Source of the DNA: an uncultured Planctomycetaceae bacterium
Lineage (GTDB): Bacteria > Planctomycetota > Planctomycetia > Pirellulales > Pirellulaceae
NCBI GenBank assembly: GCA_903927685.1
Contig: CAIYOB010000624.1
Location: forward strand, 1-25,738
Reading direction: 5' to 3'
Length of the DNA stretch: 25,738 bases
In this document: positions 8,045 to 16,086 of the stretch, piece by piece
How positions within the stretch are numbered: the stretch's first letter is position 1
How the letters are laid out: every line of letters starts with the position of its first letter
The notes under the pieces: model-generated
What the model was told of the DNA's origin: nothing
Database searches by the model: none
Seen by the model: the letters and a program-made list of their open reading frames with translations, nothing else
Translations under genes and position numbers: made by a program

Positions 8045-9391
8045 CTAAGCCGCGACCCGGCGCGGCATCGCCTCGCCGCTCAGAGCCGCAACGGTGTCGA
8101 CAAGTTGGCCGACGAAGTCCCGGGCGCTGTCCGCCCAGTCGACGGCCTGGAAGTCCCGGGCGGGGGCCACATCCGCGAGGGAACCGGTACGTTCCAGGTC
8201 CTCAATCCGCCGCGCCAGATCCGCCGCGTCGGCGAGCGGGAAATAGGCGCAGAATTCCCGTCCGACCTCGCGGTGAATGGGAATGTCGCTGACCAACACC
8301 GGCAGCCCGTACGACAGGGATTCGACGATCGGCAGACCAAACCCTTCGGCTCGGGAGGGGAACACAAACGCGCTGGCCTGGCGGTAGCAGTAATCCAACT
8401 CGCCATCCGAAAGGTCGTTGAACATGAACAGGGTTTGCCCGAACCGCGGATGGTTGCGGATCCGGCGCAACAGGCTGTCGCACAACCAACCGATCCGGCC
8501 GACAATGCACAGTCGCACCTCAGGGCGGGCCGCCCACACCTGTTCGAACGCGTCCAGCAAGAACGCGTGATTTTTTCGCGGTTCGATCGTCGCCACCATC
8601 AGATACGTCGAGGCGCCGCTGCTGCCGCCAAAGGCCCGTGTCAAGTCGTGTCGAAATCGTCCGCCCGCCACCCGGGTGTCGATCTTGCTTCCCAGGGCAA
8701 ACGACGCGAATTGGGGCGGCGTCCAACGGCGCTGGGGATGCTGCTGGACGGCGAACTGCCAGAACCGCTCGCGCGTCGCCTGAGAGATCGCCAGGGAAAA
8801 ATCCGCCACCCGCGCCACCTCGTCGATCCAAGTCCGGAAGACGCCCGCCGCCCGGGAGGAAAAGAACTCCGGATGATCGACCGGAATCAAGTCATAAATG
8901 ATCGCTCCGATGGGCAAGCCCTGCTGCTTGGCCAATTCGGTCGCCGCCCGGGCGGACTGGTTCCAGGCCGAGCCGCTCAGCACCAGCACGTCGTTTGGAG
9001 TGATCTCCAGTTCGGTGGCCGCGTAACGCCGCCAAACGCTGGCGACCGAGCGGACCAGCGTCCGCGGATACAGGCTCTTGCGAAGCCGCGTCCGGACGCG
9101 CTGGGCGACATTGGCAAATCGGCTGCCGTATTCGAAGCCCAGCCAGCGCTCGACGCGCCGCTGGATGGCCACGGTCGCGGTGGGGCGGTTATCGAGGCCG
9201 GCCGGCCGCACGTGGGCCGCGTACATGCGGCTGCCGCGCATGACGACCGGCAGCAGTTCGAGGCCCCGCTCGCCCGCTGCGACCTGTCCCGCCTCGGCCA
9301 GGTTCCTGACGACGCGAGGAATCCCCGTTGTCCCTCGGCTTTCATAGATCTGCGTACATTCCAGGAGAATCCGTCGAATCTCGCGCGTCAT
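8045..9391 (-). CDS. GT4-family glycosyltransferase
   Basis: This 448-residue GT-B fold enzyme has YLMVATIEPRKNH in the linker to the C-terminal nucleotide-sugar domain, and the E-x7-E signature at E349 and E357 (AEGFGLPIVESLSYGLPV) of retaining family 4 enzymes. The N-terminal part (IYESRGTTGIPRVVRNL) contains the early acceptor-side motif seen in mannosyl- and rhamnosyl-type transferases. The start is taken as ATG at 9391 (MTREIRRILLEC), not the upstream in-frame codon at 9427, since the first strand begins there. It is the first gene of an operon with the methyltransferase. Donor sugar cannot be read from sequence. Confidence 0.85.
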   Translation of the reverse strand: MTREIRRILLECTQIYESRGTTGIPRVVRNLAEAGQVAAGERGLELLPVVMRGSRMYAAHVRPAGLDNRPTATVAIQRRVERWLGFEYGSRFANVAQRVRTRLRKSLYPRTLVRSVASVWRRYAATELEITPNDVLVLSGSAWNQSARAATELAKQQGLPIGAIIYDLIPVDHPEFFSSRAAGVFRTWIDEVARVADFSLAISQATRERFWQFAVQQHPQRRWTPPQFASFALGSKIDTRVAGGRFRHDLTRAFGGSSGASTYLMVATIEPRKNHAFLLDAFEQVWAARPEVRLCIVGRIGWLCDSLLRRIRNHPRFGQTLFMFNDLSDGELDYCYRQASAFVFPSRAEGFGLPIVESLSYGLPVLVSDIPIHREVGREFCAYFPLADAADLARRIEDLERTGSLADVAPARDFQAVDWADSARDFVGQLVDTVAALSGEAMPRRVAA

Positions 9392-9648
9392 AGGTCTATT
9401 CTCGGAGGCTGTCACCGGGGGGACCACGAGCGGGCCCTGCCGAAGGAATCCGAAACGCAGGGAGAATAGGAACGTGCGTCGGCCGGGTCAAGACCAGAAT
9501 CCCCCCAAAGCTACAGCTGGGTGCATGTCAGCTCTTGCGCGCGTTGACGGGGTGAAGAAAGGTCAATAGGAGAATTGGCGGTTGGCATGGTAATCTGCGG
9601 GCCTTGGGGTGTTTGGGGTGGTGAGGTCTTCGCGGAAAGGAAGAAGTC

Positions 9649-9825
9649 ATGGATGGCGCGGCAGTGGTTGGTTCAGGAATCCCGCAAGTTTCGCTCCGGG
9701 ATGCAGAGACGGCCCAGTTGATGGAACGCCTCGAAAGGCTGCTCCGGGAAGCGGCCGAAGTCGAGGTCGAGCGGACGGTGCGATTGTCGGCTTGCCCCAT
9801 TATTCCGTGATCGAGGGGCGAGCCG
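9649..9825 (+). pseudogene. 5' remnant of a transposase-like gene, frameshifted
   Basis: ATG at 9649, preceded by GGAAGAAG, opens a 53-codon frame with a helical LMERLERLLREAAEVEVERT segment that stops at 9808. Near 9770-9785 the sequence makes better sense in the next frame, which reads LPHYSVIEGRA. These two pieces resemble the start of a transposase-like family that I recall from planctomycetes, with a net frameshift between them. Homology ends at about 9825, where the opposite-strand remnant begins. I cannot assign an IS family with confidence. Confidence 0.35.
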
Positions 9826-10514
9826 CTTGGTCTCAGGAGTCTTTTCGGTCCCGTATTCAATCAGCAAGTCAATCCCAAAGTTTCATGGACACCACTTCCC
9901 TCGCGGGAGACGGGACTTCGGTCTCGACGAATCCGCTCTCCGGCCAAGCCTCCTTCGGATATTTGTGGTACGTCACTCAAGCGATCCGGTGATTCTGCCG
10001 CATCTCCCGGAAGAATTCGGGGCTATTGCCTTCGCGGTCGAACAGCAGGACAAAGCGGTGCCGATAGGGATCGGCATCCAGTTCTTCCGGCGTCGGCTGG
10101 CCGGGGACTTCTTTCAATAACCGCGGCACGACCTCATTCCGCAGCACTTCCAGCAAGCCCTGGTCGATGAGCCGCTCCACGACGAAGAACGGTTGGGCCA
10201 ACGCGTCGCAGACCCAGTAGTCCGTCGTGCCACGCAGGCACAGCTTCTGACGCGCCACATACCGCGGCGGAAGTTTCGTGAGCTGGCCGTGATACAGCCG
10301 CGCATGGCCGTCGGTACAAGGCTCCGGTCAGTTCCGGATCGGCTTCCAGCCAATCGCGGGACAACAAGCCGGCCCAGGTTTGCGGCCCCTCCCCGACGGT
10401 CAGGGACGCCAGTTTGTAACGCAGGCAACGGACCTCGGGGACGCGATCCAGACCCAGCAGTTTTCCCAGTTCGCCGGGCAGGTGATAACGCCCCAAACCC
10501 AACGAAAAGTCCAT
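9826..10514 (-). pseudogene. Decayed DDE-type transposase-like gene
   Basis: Read on the minus strand, the frame from 10514 has GELGKLLGLDRVPEVRCLR and runs to GALY. A 1-base shift near 10315 then gives DGHARLYHGQLTKLPPRYVARQKL, RGTTDYWV, PFFVVERL, HRFVLLFDREGNSPEFF and HRIA. A TGA at 9979-9977 interrupts it, after which the same frame continues VTYHKYPKEAWPE and EVVSMKL. Finally, in another frame, FGIDLLIEYGTEKTPETKRLA is a typical tail. About 170 residues between MKL and FGID are missing. I recall this motif order from putative planctomycete transposases. At least one frameshift, one nonsense codon, one large deletion and a missing N-terminus make it non-functional. Confidence 0.6.
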
Positions 10515-10565
10515 TAACGGGGATCGGGAGGTCTGACGCTGCGGGGGAGCCTGCGTCGCAGCCGG

Positions 10566-11219
10566 TCAGGGTCGGGACTTCCACTGCAGCGTGGATTGGG
10601 ACGAAGCGGGGACGGCCTGATCGCTGGCTTGCGCCGAGGCGACGACGGTCCCCGTCGCGGGTGTCGGAGTCGACGTGGCAGGCGACTTGGGCAGCTGCGA
10701 GATCTCGATGGGCGAGCCCGTGGGAACGAAGGGGGCGGGCGCCGCCTGGGCTCCGGCAGCGGTCGCATCATTGACCGGCATCCCGCTCAGCCGCAGTGTC
10801 GAACCAGATGCCGCCGGCGCTGCTGACGCGTCTTTCGGGGCGCCGGCAGCCGTCTGAAACGACGCGGGTTGGACGGTGGGGGCGGCCGGCGCGGCGGTCG
10901 CGACAGCGGCCGACTTGGCGGACGATTGCCAAGCCGACTCGGTGGCCGCGGCCTTGGGGGCGGAGGTCGTGTTCCCGGTCGCCGTCGCTGCCGCCGGCTG
11001 AGTGCTGGCAGGCGGAGCCGGCAAGCCCGGTACGGTCGGGGTCGCCGTCATGGGCGGCGCTGTGCGATTGTAGTAATTGCCCGACGCGTTGAACTGATTG
11101 GTCGGAGGCGGGGGAACTCGAGCCGAGCCGAAGGGCGCCAGCGTGTTGAACGACGTCTGGGAACTCTTGCATCCTGTCACAGCGACAGCGGTGATGATCC
11201 AGGGGATGATCCATTTCAT
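10566..11219 (-). CDS. Pro/Ala/Thr-rich lipoprotein, function unknown
   Basis: ATG at 11219 follows AAGGA with an 8-base gap and gives 217 residues. The first 17 (MKWIIPWIITAVAVTGC) form a lipoprotein signal with a VTG-Cys17 lipobox. The rest is low complexity: SARVPPPPTNQF, then long Ala/Thr/Pro stretches with a few hydrophobic islands (SGSTLRLSGMPV, SPIEISQLP) and a C-terminal LQWKSRP. It is probably an extended, membrane-anchored periplasmic or cell-surface protein. Longer upstream starts would overlap the divergent gene and lack a ribosome site. I recognise no enzymatic domain. It is divergent from the 3-TM gene at 11326. Confidence 0.7.
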   Translation of the reverse strand: MKWIIPWIITAVAVTGCKSSQTSFNTLAPFGSARVPPPPTNQFNASGNYYNRTAPPMTATPTVPGLPAPPASTQPAAATATGNTTSAPKAAATESAWQSSAKSAAVATAAPAAPTVQPASFQTAAGAPKDASAAPAASGSTLRLSGMPVNDATAAGAQAAPAPFVPTGSPIEISQLPKSPATSTPTPATGTVVASAQASDQAVPASSQSTLQWKSRP

Positions 11220-11325
11220 TGGCAGATTCCTTTCCGCCAAACGCACGTAGGACAAGACGGCAAATCGGCGAGGTGCTACATTACCGAGTGGTGTTTCCTG
11301 CTCCAAGACCAGTTTGGCGAAAAAC

Positions 11326-11835
11326 ATGGCCTTCCAGTATCCGGACCATCCGAACACGGGGCGCATTGATCCGTTTGTGGGCCCCGACGGCCAGAACCCG
11401 TTCGCGGACCGGGACGCGTCGTCGAGTTCAGCGCCGGAGAACCCCTACGCAGTGCCGGAGGGCGACGCGGGAGTCTCCTATCGGCCGGTGTACGAAGTCA
11501 GTCTGCCGCATCGGGGACGGACCGTGTTCTGGCTGGGCGTGTCCGCCAGCGCCTGTGCCGCCCTCGCCGTGGCGTCCGCGGGCGCGCTGTGGGCGATCCC
11601 GAATTCGGCAACCAATCTCTTGGGCGCCTTCTGTCCCGTGCTGATCATCGCTACCCTGACGCTCGGCGGAACAGGCTGGATGCTCGGACGCCACGACTTA
11701 CAGGCCATCCGCGGTGGGGCCATGGATCCAGCCGGACTGAAGCTGACCCGGCGAGGGCACCGCTTGGCCGTCGTCAGTGCGTCGATCGCCGTCGGAGTAA
11801 TCGCCATCTTCATCGCCAGTTCGGCGGCGCGGTGA
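11326..11835 (+). CDS. Three-TM membrane protein with Asn/Pro-rich N-terminus (DUF4190-like)
   Basis: The 169-residue product has a soluble, Pro/Asn/Ser-rich first 65 residues containing an NPYAVPEG motif. Three probable membrane helices follow, at about 67-90, 97-120 and 147-166. The loop between helices 2 and 3 (GRHDLQAIRGGAMDPAGLKLTRRGHRLA) resembles that of small DUF4190-type proteins. Function is unknown. The start is ATG at 11326; an in-frame TTG at 11314 is an alternative. It is divergent from the lipoprotein gene with about 105 bases between starts. Confidence 0.65.
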   Translation: MAFQYPDHPNTGRIDPFVGPDGQNPFADRDASSSSAPENPYAVPEGDAGVSYRPVYEVSLPHRGRTVFWLGVSASACAALAVASAGALWAIPNSATNLLGAFCPVLIIATLTLGGTGWMLGRHDLQAIRGGAMDPAGLKLTRRGHRLAVVSASIAVGVIAIFIASSAAR

Positions 11836-11923
11836 GGCGCGCGGCAGGATAAGGGCATTGGAGACGGGACAGGTGGGCCGACAAGTGAATTCGTCAGAAA
11901 TCGCCAGTCCGGCTCCACCCCCC

Positions 11924-11953
11924 TTGAAACAAACCCGGATATCGGGATATATA
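11924..11953 (+). promoter_or_regulatory. Sigma70-like promoter of the multihaem cytochrome gene
   Basis: TTGAAA (11924-11929) and TATATA (11948-11953) are separated by 18 bases, the best sigma70-type match seen on the plus strand here. It lies 27 bases before the cytochrome ATG, which also has GGAG 6-7 bases upstream. Confidence 0.55.
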
Positions 11954-11979
11954 GCGAATACACACCTACGGAGAGCGCC

Positions 11980-12612
11980 ATGATCTCGACACGCCAACGA
12001 CAAATCCAGAAAACCCTCGCTTCGATGGTGCTAGCAGTCCTCGGTTGTTCGCTGCTGGCTGTCATCAGCGTCTCGTCGCCCGTTTCCGGCGCGGACCAAG
12101 CGGAAAGCCCCAAGCCCGCTAGCAAGCTGCCGCCGCTGCGGCCTTTGAAGGTCGATCGGTCGGCGCCGTTGTTGCTCGACGAACCCGCGGCGAAGGGCGA
12201 AGACCAGGCTTATCTGAAAATCAACGAAGCCTGCTACGTCTGTCATGGCAACTATCGCGAGGAGCCGATGGCCGTCGAGCATGCCAAGCAGGACGTCAGC
12301 TGCATGAAATGTCACGGCCCCTCGCTGGCGCATCGCAATGACGAAGACAATATCACTCCCCCGGACAAGATGTACGCGCTGGCCAAGGTCGAAGCCGGCT
12401 GCCTGGCCGAATGCCACGACAGCCACGACGCTCCGGCGCGCGAAGTCCTGAAGCGGTGGCAGGAACGCTGCCCGCAGAAAACCGATTTCACCCAGGTCGT
12501 CTGCACCGACTGTCACGGCTTTCATCGCTTGCCGCGGCGCACCGTCCAGTGGGACAAGGAAACGGGCAAGCTGCTGATGCGGGAGCCCAAGCCGGCTACA
12601 GCCGGCAATTGA
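11980..12612 (+). CDS. Periplasmic multihaem c-type cytochrome
   Basis: This 210-residue protein has a signal peptide (hydrophobic 12-34, cleavage likely after VSGA). Haem-binding motifs are CYVCH at 85-89, CMKCH at 108-112 and CTDCH at 175-179; CLAECH at 141-146 is a CX3CH variant. Spare histidines (H101, H118, H149, H182) could be distal ligands. The layout resembles small cytochrome c3/c7-like or doubled-CXXCH electron carriers, giving three or four haems. The partner reductase or oxidase is not in the window. The 3' end overlaps the end of hisG on the other strand by 17 bases. Confidence 0.8.
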   Translation: MISTRQRQIQKTLASMVLAVLGCSLLAVISVSSPVSGADQAESPKPASKLPPLRPLKVDRSAPLLLDEPAAKGEDQAYLKINEACYVCHGNYREEPMAVEHAKQDVSCMKCHGPSLAHRNDEDNITPPDKMYALAKVEAGCLAECHDSHDAPAREVLKRWQERCPQKTDFTQVVCTDCHGFHRLPRRTVQWDKETGKLLMREPKPATAGN

Positions 12613-13447
12613 TGATCGGCATTTCCAGGATGGCCGAAGCGCCCAGGGCTTCCAGTTGCTCCATCACCGCGATCACGTTTTTCCGCGGGACCATGACTCG
12701 CACGGCGCACCAGTTGGGATCTTCCAAGCGGCTGACGGTCGGCGACTTGAAGCCCGGCGTGATCTGCTCGGCTGCCGCCAGTTTGGCGACCGGGACGTTG
12801 TACTCCAACAGCGAATAGGCGCGGGCGATCACGACCCCCTCCAATCGCCGCACGACGCGATCCGCCACGTCGCTCAACCGCCGCTGGCGATTCTGAATCA
12901 GCACCGTCTCGTACTTGCCGATCTCGTCCAGGATCCGCAAGCGGTTCGCCGCCAGCGTGCTGCCCGTCTCGACCAGGTCCACGACGGCATCGGCCACGCC
13001 CAACGCGATCATCACCTCGACCGATCCCGAAATCGGGACCAGGTGCACTTCGGCGTGGTGGGCTCGCAGGTATTGATCGGTCAGTTGCGGAAAGCTGGTC
13101 GCGATGCGGTGTCCGGCCAACTGGCTGGGGGACGTATAGCCCGAGTCCTCCGGCACGCACAGGGCCAGGCGGCACTTGCCGATGCCCAGCGCCAACCGCG
13201 TCTCCACGTCGGCCCCGGTCTCGCCGATCAAGTCGCTGCCGGTGATCCCCATGTCGACCGCCCCTTCGGCACACAGCACGGGAATGTCGTCGGTGCGCAG
13301 GAAGGTCACCTCGATCGGCATCTCGCTGACCCGGGCGAACAGGTTGCGCTCCTGCCGGCTGAAGCTCAGCCCTGCCTGTCGCAGCAATTCACCAGCCAGT
13401 TCGGACAAGCGGCCCTTGCTGGGGACGCCGATGCGCAGATTACTCAT
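12596..13447 (-). CDS. hisG: ATP phosphoribosyltransferase, long form
   Basis: This 283-residue enzyme catalyses the first step of histidine synthesis, joining ATP and PRPP. RIGVPSKGRL begins the first domain; DMGITGSDLIGETG and the PRPP-binding loop region DAVVDLVETGSTLAAN near residue 160 are diagnostic. The C-terminal 75 residues (from about GFKSPTVSRL) form the ACT-like regulatory domain of the long HisG type, so histidine feedback inhibition is expected and HisZ is not needed. Its ATG overlaps the hisE stop codon (ATGA), so translation is probably coupled. The stop lies inside the end of the convergent cytochrome gene. Confidence 0.95.
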   Translation of the reverse strand: MSNLRIGVPSKGRLSELAGELLRQAGLSFSRQERNLFARVSEMPIEVTFLRTDDIPVLCAEGAVDMGITGSDLIGETGADVETRLALGIGKCRLALCVPEDSGYTSPSQLAGHRIATSFPQLTDQYLRAHHAEVHLVPISGSVEVMIALGVADAVVDLVETGSTLAANRLRILDEIGKYETVLIQNRQRRLSDVADRVVRRLEGVVIARAYSLLEYNVPVAKLAAAEQITPGFKSPTVSRLEDPNWCAVRVMVPRKNVIAVMEQLEALGASAILEMPIINCRL

Positions 13448-13779
13448 GATGTTCGCGCCGCCTTTTCATCCAAGCCCGAGATCCCAAACCGGCGGCCCAG
13501 TTCCGCTTCGACGTCACCCAGACCGGCGTCGCGGTGGGCCAGCATGACCAGCAGATGGTAGATCACATCGGCCGCTTCGGCCACCAGGTGCCGCCGCCCT
13601 TCGTCGCCCGGTTCGCCCGCCGCCTCGACGACCTCCCGGGCCTCCTCCAGGATCTTGGCGCCGATCTTGTCCACGCCCCCGCGGAACAGCGACGTGGTGT
13701 AGGACCGCTCCGGCGGATTCGCTTTGCGATCCTCGATGACGTGCATCAATTGTGACAAGATCGAAACGGTGGCGGACAT
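13444..13779 (-). CDS. hisE: Phosphoribosyl-ATP diphosphatase
   Basis: This 111-residue all-helical protein is of the MazG-like HisE family, which hydrolyses phosphoribosyl-ATP to phosphoribosyl-AMP, the second step of histidine synthesis. The metal-binding signature is seen as KILEEAREVVEA and, further on, EAADVIYHLLVML. SYTTSLFRGGVDKIGAK precedes it as usual. AAGG lies 7 bases before the ATG. It is a stand-alone HisE rather than a HisIE fusion, and is the first gene of a hisE-hisG operon. The remaining his genes are not in the window. Confidence 0.93.
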   Translation of the reverse strand: MSATVSILSQLMHVIEDRKANPPERSYTTSLFRGGVDKIGAKILEEAREVVEAAGEPGDEGRRHLVAEAADVIYHLLVMLAHRDAGLGDVEAELGRRFGISGLDEKAARTS

Positions 13780-13992
13780 GGCCGGCCCTTGACGGATTGG
13801 CGGAAGACTTCACAATGGCGGATTCGGGGCTTCCCGACGGGGACCGCGGCTGACCGCTGGGCGTCGAGCGTTGGACGCCAACCGCCCGACCGCAGGTGCC
13901 GGGTCCCGAACCTGCAACGTGCCACCACTGTAAAGGCATTCGCGTCCGCTGACAATGACCGTGCGGCGAGGAAGGCCGCATTTCCCCGACCT

Positions 13993-14973
13993 ATGAACGC
14001 TGCCGATTCGACTTCTGAAAGCGGTTCCCCTGCGGCCTTTCTGGACTGCTGGTACCTGAGCGGCGCCACCGCCAGCGGCAAGACCGGCGCGGGCTTGGCC
14101 TTGGCCGAACGCCTCGGCGCGGAAATCATCTCGCTGGATTCGATGGCCCTGTACCGCGAGATGGACATCGGCACGGACAAGCCGACGCCCCAGCAGCGCC
14201 AGCGCGTCCCGCATCACCTGCTGGACGTGCTGTCCCCGCAGGACGAGTTCAGCGTCTCCAACTACCTCGACGCCGCGCGGGCCAGCGTGGCTCAGATCCG
14301 CCAGCGCGGGCGCGAAGTCCTGTTCGTCGGCGGCACGCCGTTGTATCTCAAGGCCCTGCTCCGCGGCCTCTTCCGCGGGCCGCCGGCCGATTGGGAGTTT
14401 CGCCGTGCGGTCGAGGACGAACTGGCCCGGGTCGGCTTGCCCGCGCTGTACCAGCGGCTGGAACAAGTCGATCCGCTGTCGGCCGCCAAACTGCATCCGA
14501 ACGACAAGCGGCGGATCATTCGCGCCTTGGAAGTCCACCGCGCCACCGGACGTCCGATCAGCCACCTGCAGACGCAGTTCGAGGAAGGGCGGCCGGCCGA
14601 GCGCTGCCGCGTGTTCGTGCTCAGTTGGCCGCGCGAGGTGTTGCACCAGCGGATCAACCGCCGCGTGGATGCGATGTTTGCGGTGGGATTCGTCGCCGAA
14701 GTCCGCGGACTGTTGGACCGTTATGGGGAACTGAGCCGCACCGCGCTGCAGGCCGTCGGGTACCGCGAGGTGCTCGAACACCTCCGTGGCCAGCGGGACT
14801 TGGCGGCGACGATCGAGGCGGTCAAGGCCCGCACCCGGCAGTTTGCGCGCCACCAGGAGACCTGGTTTCGCAGCCTGAGCGAGTGCCGCTTCGTGCCGCT
14901 GCAGGAAGGCTGTTCCGACGAACAGGTCGGCGAGCAGATCCTGCAGTTGGATCGCCAGCGGCCGACGTCCTAG
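13993..14973 (+). CDS. miaA: tRNA dimethylallyltransferase
   Basis: This 326-residue enzyme transfers a dimethylallyl group to A37 of tRNAs that read codons starting with U. The P-loop GATASGKT is at residues 24-31, followed by SLDSMALYREMDIGTDKPT, VPHHLLDVLSP, VGGTPLYLKALLRG and the C-terminal AVGYREVLEHL and TRQFARHQETWF motifs. All key motifs are intact. ATG at 13993 is chosen because the first beta strand begins 20 residues later and no similarity is visible upstream. It is divergent from hisE and is followed 17 bases later by the HEAT-repeat gene, perhaps in one transcript. Confidence 0.95.
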   Translation: MNAADSTSESGSPAAFLDCWYLSGATASGKTGAGLALAERLGAEIISLDSMALYREMDIGTDKPTPQQRQRVPHHLLDVLSPQDEFSVSNYLDAARASVAQIRQRGREVLFVGGTPLYLKALLRGLFRGPPADWEFRRAVEDELARVGLPALYQRLEQVDPLSAAKLHPNDKRRIIRALEVHRATGRPISHLQTQFEEGRPAERCRVFVLSWPREVLHQRINRRVDAMFAVGFVAEVRGLLDRYGELSRTALQAVGYREVLEHLRGQRDLAATIEAVKARTRQFARHQETWFRSLSECRFVPLQEGCSDEQVGEQILQLDRQRPTS

Positions 14974-14990
14974 CCCGAAAGGAAACGCCG

Positions 14991-15941
14991 ATGAAGAAAA
15001 AGCTCGTGGTCGGTGGCAGCTTGGGCCTGGTCCTGCTGCTGGTCCTGTACGCCGTGGGCCGGCAACCGCTGGTCGCCGCGTGGGGACATATCCGCGGCGA
15101 GCCGTTCCATGCGGGGTGGCCGGCCAGTCATTGGCGCCAACTGCTGGGCGGCGGCCCGGCGGAGCAGGCCCAGGCCATCGAGACGTTCGAGGGCGCCGGT
15201 TCGGCGGCGGCGCCGGTCCTGGCGGCTGTCCTGCAGGACCAGCGGCGGGCGAGCGCCGAGGTGCGTTGCCTGGCGGCCGAGTTGCTCGGCAAGGTGGGCA
15301 GCGGCGCGGACGCGACGGCAGCCAGTCTGATCGCCGCGCTGCAGGATCCCGACCCGCACGTGCGGAGCGTGGCATCGGCGGCGGTGCCCAAGGCGAACGT
15401 GCCGGCCCGGGTGGGCGTCCCGGCACTGGTGGACCTGTTGGGCCGCGAACAGAACCCGGTTCATGTGCGGGCGTTGAGCGAGTACCGCAACGCGGCCGAA
15501 CCGGGCTTGGCAGTGTTACTGCAGATCCTGGGCAATCCGGAAGTGGACACGGAAACTCGCTGGAATGCCGTCCGGGCAATCGGCAAGATCGGCGCGCCGG
15601 CAGCCCGTGCCGTGCCGGCCCTGGTCGCCGCCCTGCAGGATCCGGCGGCCACGATCCGGGAGCATTCCGCCGAGGCGCTGGGCGACATCGGGCCGCCGGC
15701 GGCCGAGGCCGCCCAACCGCTGGCGGCCGTCCTGCAGGATCCGGCGCCCCGCGTCCGCCGCGACGCCGTCCGCTCGCTGGGCCAGGTCGGCCCGTCCGCC
15801 CGAACCGTGTTGCGCGAAATCCAGGCGGCGCTTCAGGACCCAGAGGAGATGGTCCGCCAGGCAGCGCGAACGACGCTGCAGACGATCGCGCCGGAGACGC
15901 TGCCGGAACCGGCCAAACCGGCGGCCAGCGGCGGGAAGTGA
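14991..15941 (+). CDS. Membrane-anchored HEAT-repeat protein
   Basis: This 316-residue protein has an N-terminal basic tip and one membrane helix (residues 5-23), then about seven HEAT or PBS-lyase-type helical repeats. Repeated units read like AVPALVAALQDP...IREHSAEALGDIG and LAAVLQDPAPRVRRDAVRSLGQVG. A Pro/Ala-rich tail follows. Such repeats form a curved scaffold for protein binding; no catalytic residues are seen. GAAAGGA lies 7 bases before the ATG. It may be co-transcribed with miaA because of the 17-base gap, but no functional link is evident. Orientation of the repeats (periplasmic or cytoplasmic) cannot be decided. Confidence 0.8.
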   Translation: MKKKLVVGGSLGLVLLLVLYAVGRQPLVAAWGHIRGEPFHAGWPASHWRQLLGGGPAEQAQAIETFEGAGSAAAPVLAAVLQDQRRASAEVRCLAAELLGKVGSGADATAASLIAALQDPDPHVRSVASAAVPKANVPARVGVPALVDLLGREQNPVHVRALSEYRNAAEPGLAVLLQILGNPEVDTETRWNAVRAIGKIGAPAARAVPALVAALQDPAATIREHSAEALGDIGPPAAEAAQPLAAVLQDPAPRVRRDAVRSLGQVGPSARTVLREIQAALQDPEEMVRQAARTTLQTIAPETLPEPAKPAASGGK

Positions 15942-16017
15942 CCGCCGGGTCGCCTGCCTCGACTCGGGAGCCGCCGAAGTGCCTGTCAATCGTTCCCTTG
16001 GAGCCGGCAGCCCTGAC

Positions 16018-16032
16018 TGCCGTGCAACGGCA
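16018..16032. terminator. Small hairpin between convergent genes
   Basis: TGCCGT pairs perfectly with ACGGCA around a GCA loop. It lies in the 145-base gap between the ends of the HEAT-repeat gene and the GH36 gene. No T-run follows, so the terminator role is tentative. Confidence 0.25.
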
Positions 16033-16086
16033 CGGAATCAAGGGTGTCTTGTCCGTGTGTCAGAACCTTGCTCCAGCCCGTCTTCC

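Noticed and set aside
9977..9979. TGA read as selenocysteine in the minus-strand transposase remnant (HRIA-TGA-VTYHK)
   Set aside because: The gene also has a frameshift and a large deletion, and no selenocysteine insertion hairpin was recognised; a nonsense mutation is simpler.
13863..13890. Inverted repeat GGCGTC/GACGCC between hisE and miaA
   Set aside because: Arms are six bases in GC-rich DNA, and no promoter box or riboswitch-like structure is attached.
13810..16041. 743-residue open frame on the minus strand opposite miaA and the HEAT-repeat gene
   Set aside because: It is rich in Arg/Pro/Ala as expected for an antisense frame of GC-rich genes, has no recognisable motif, and lies over two well-supported genes.
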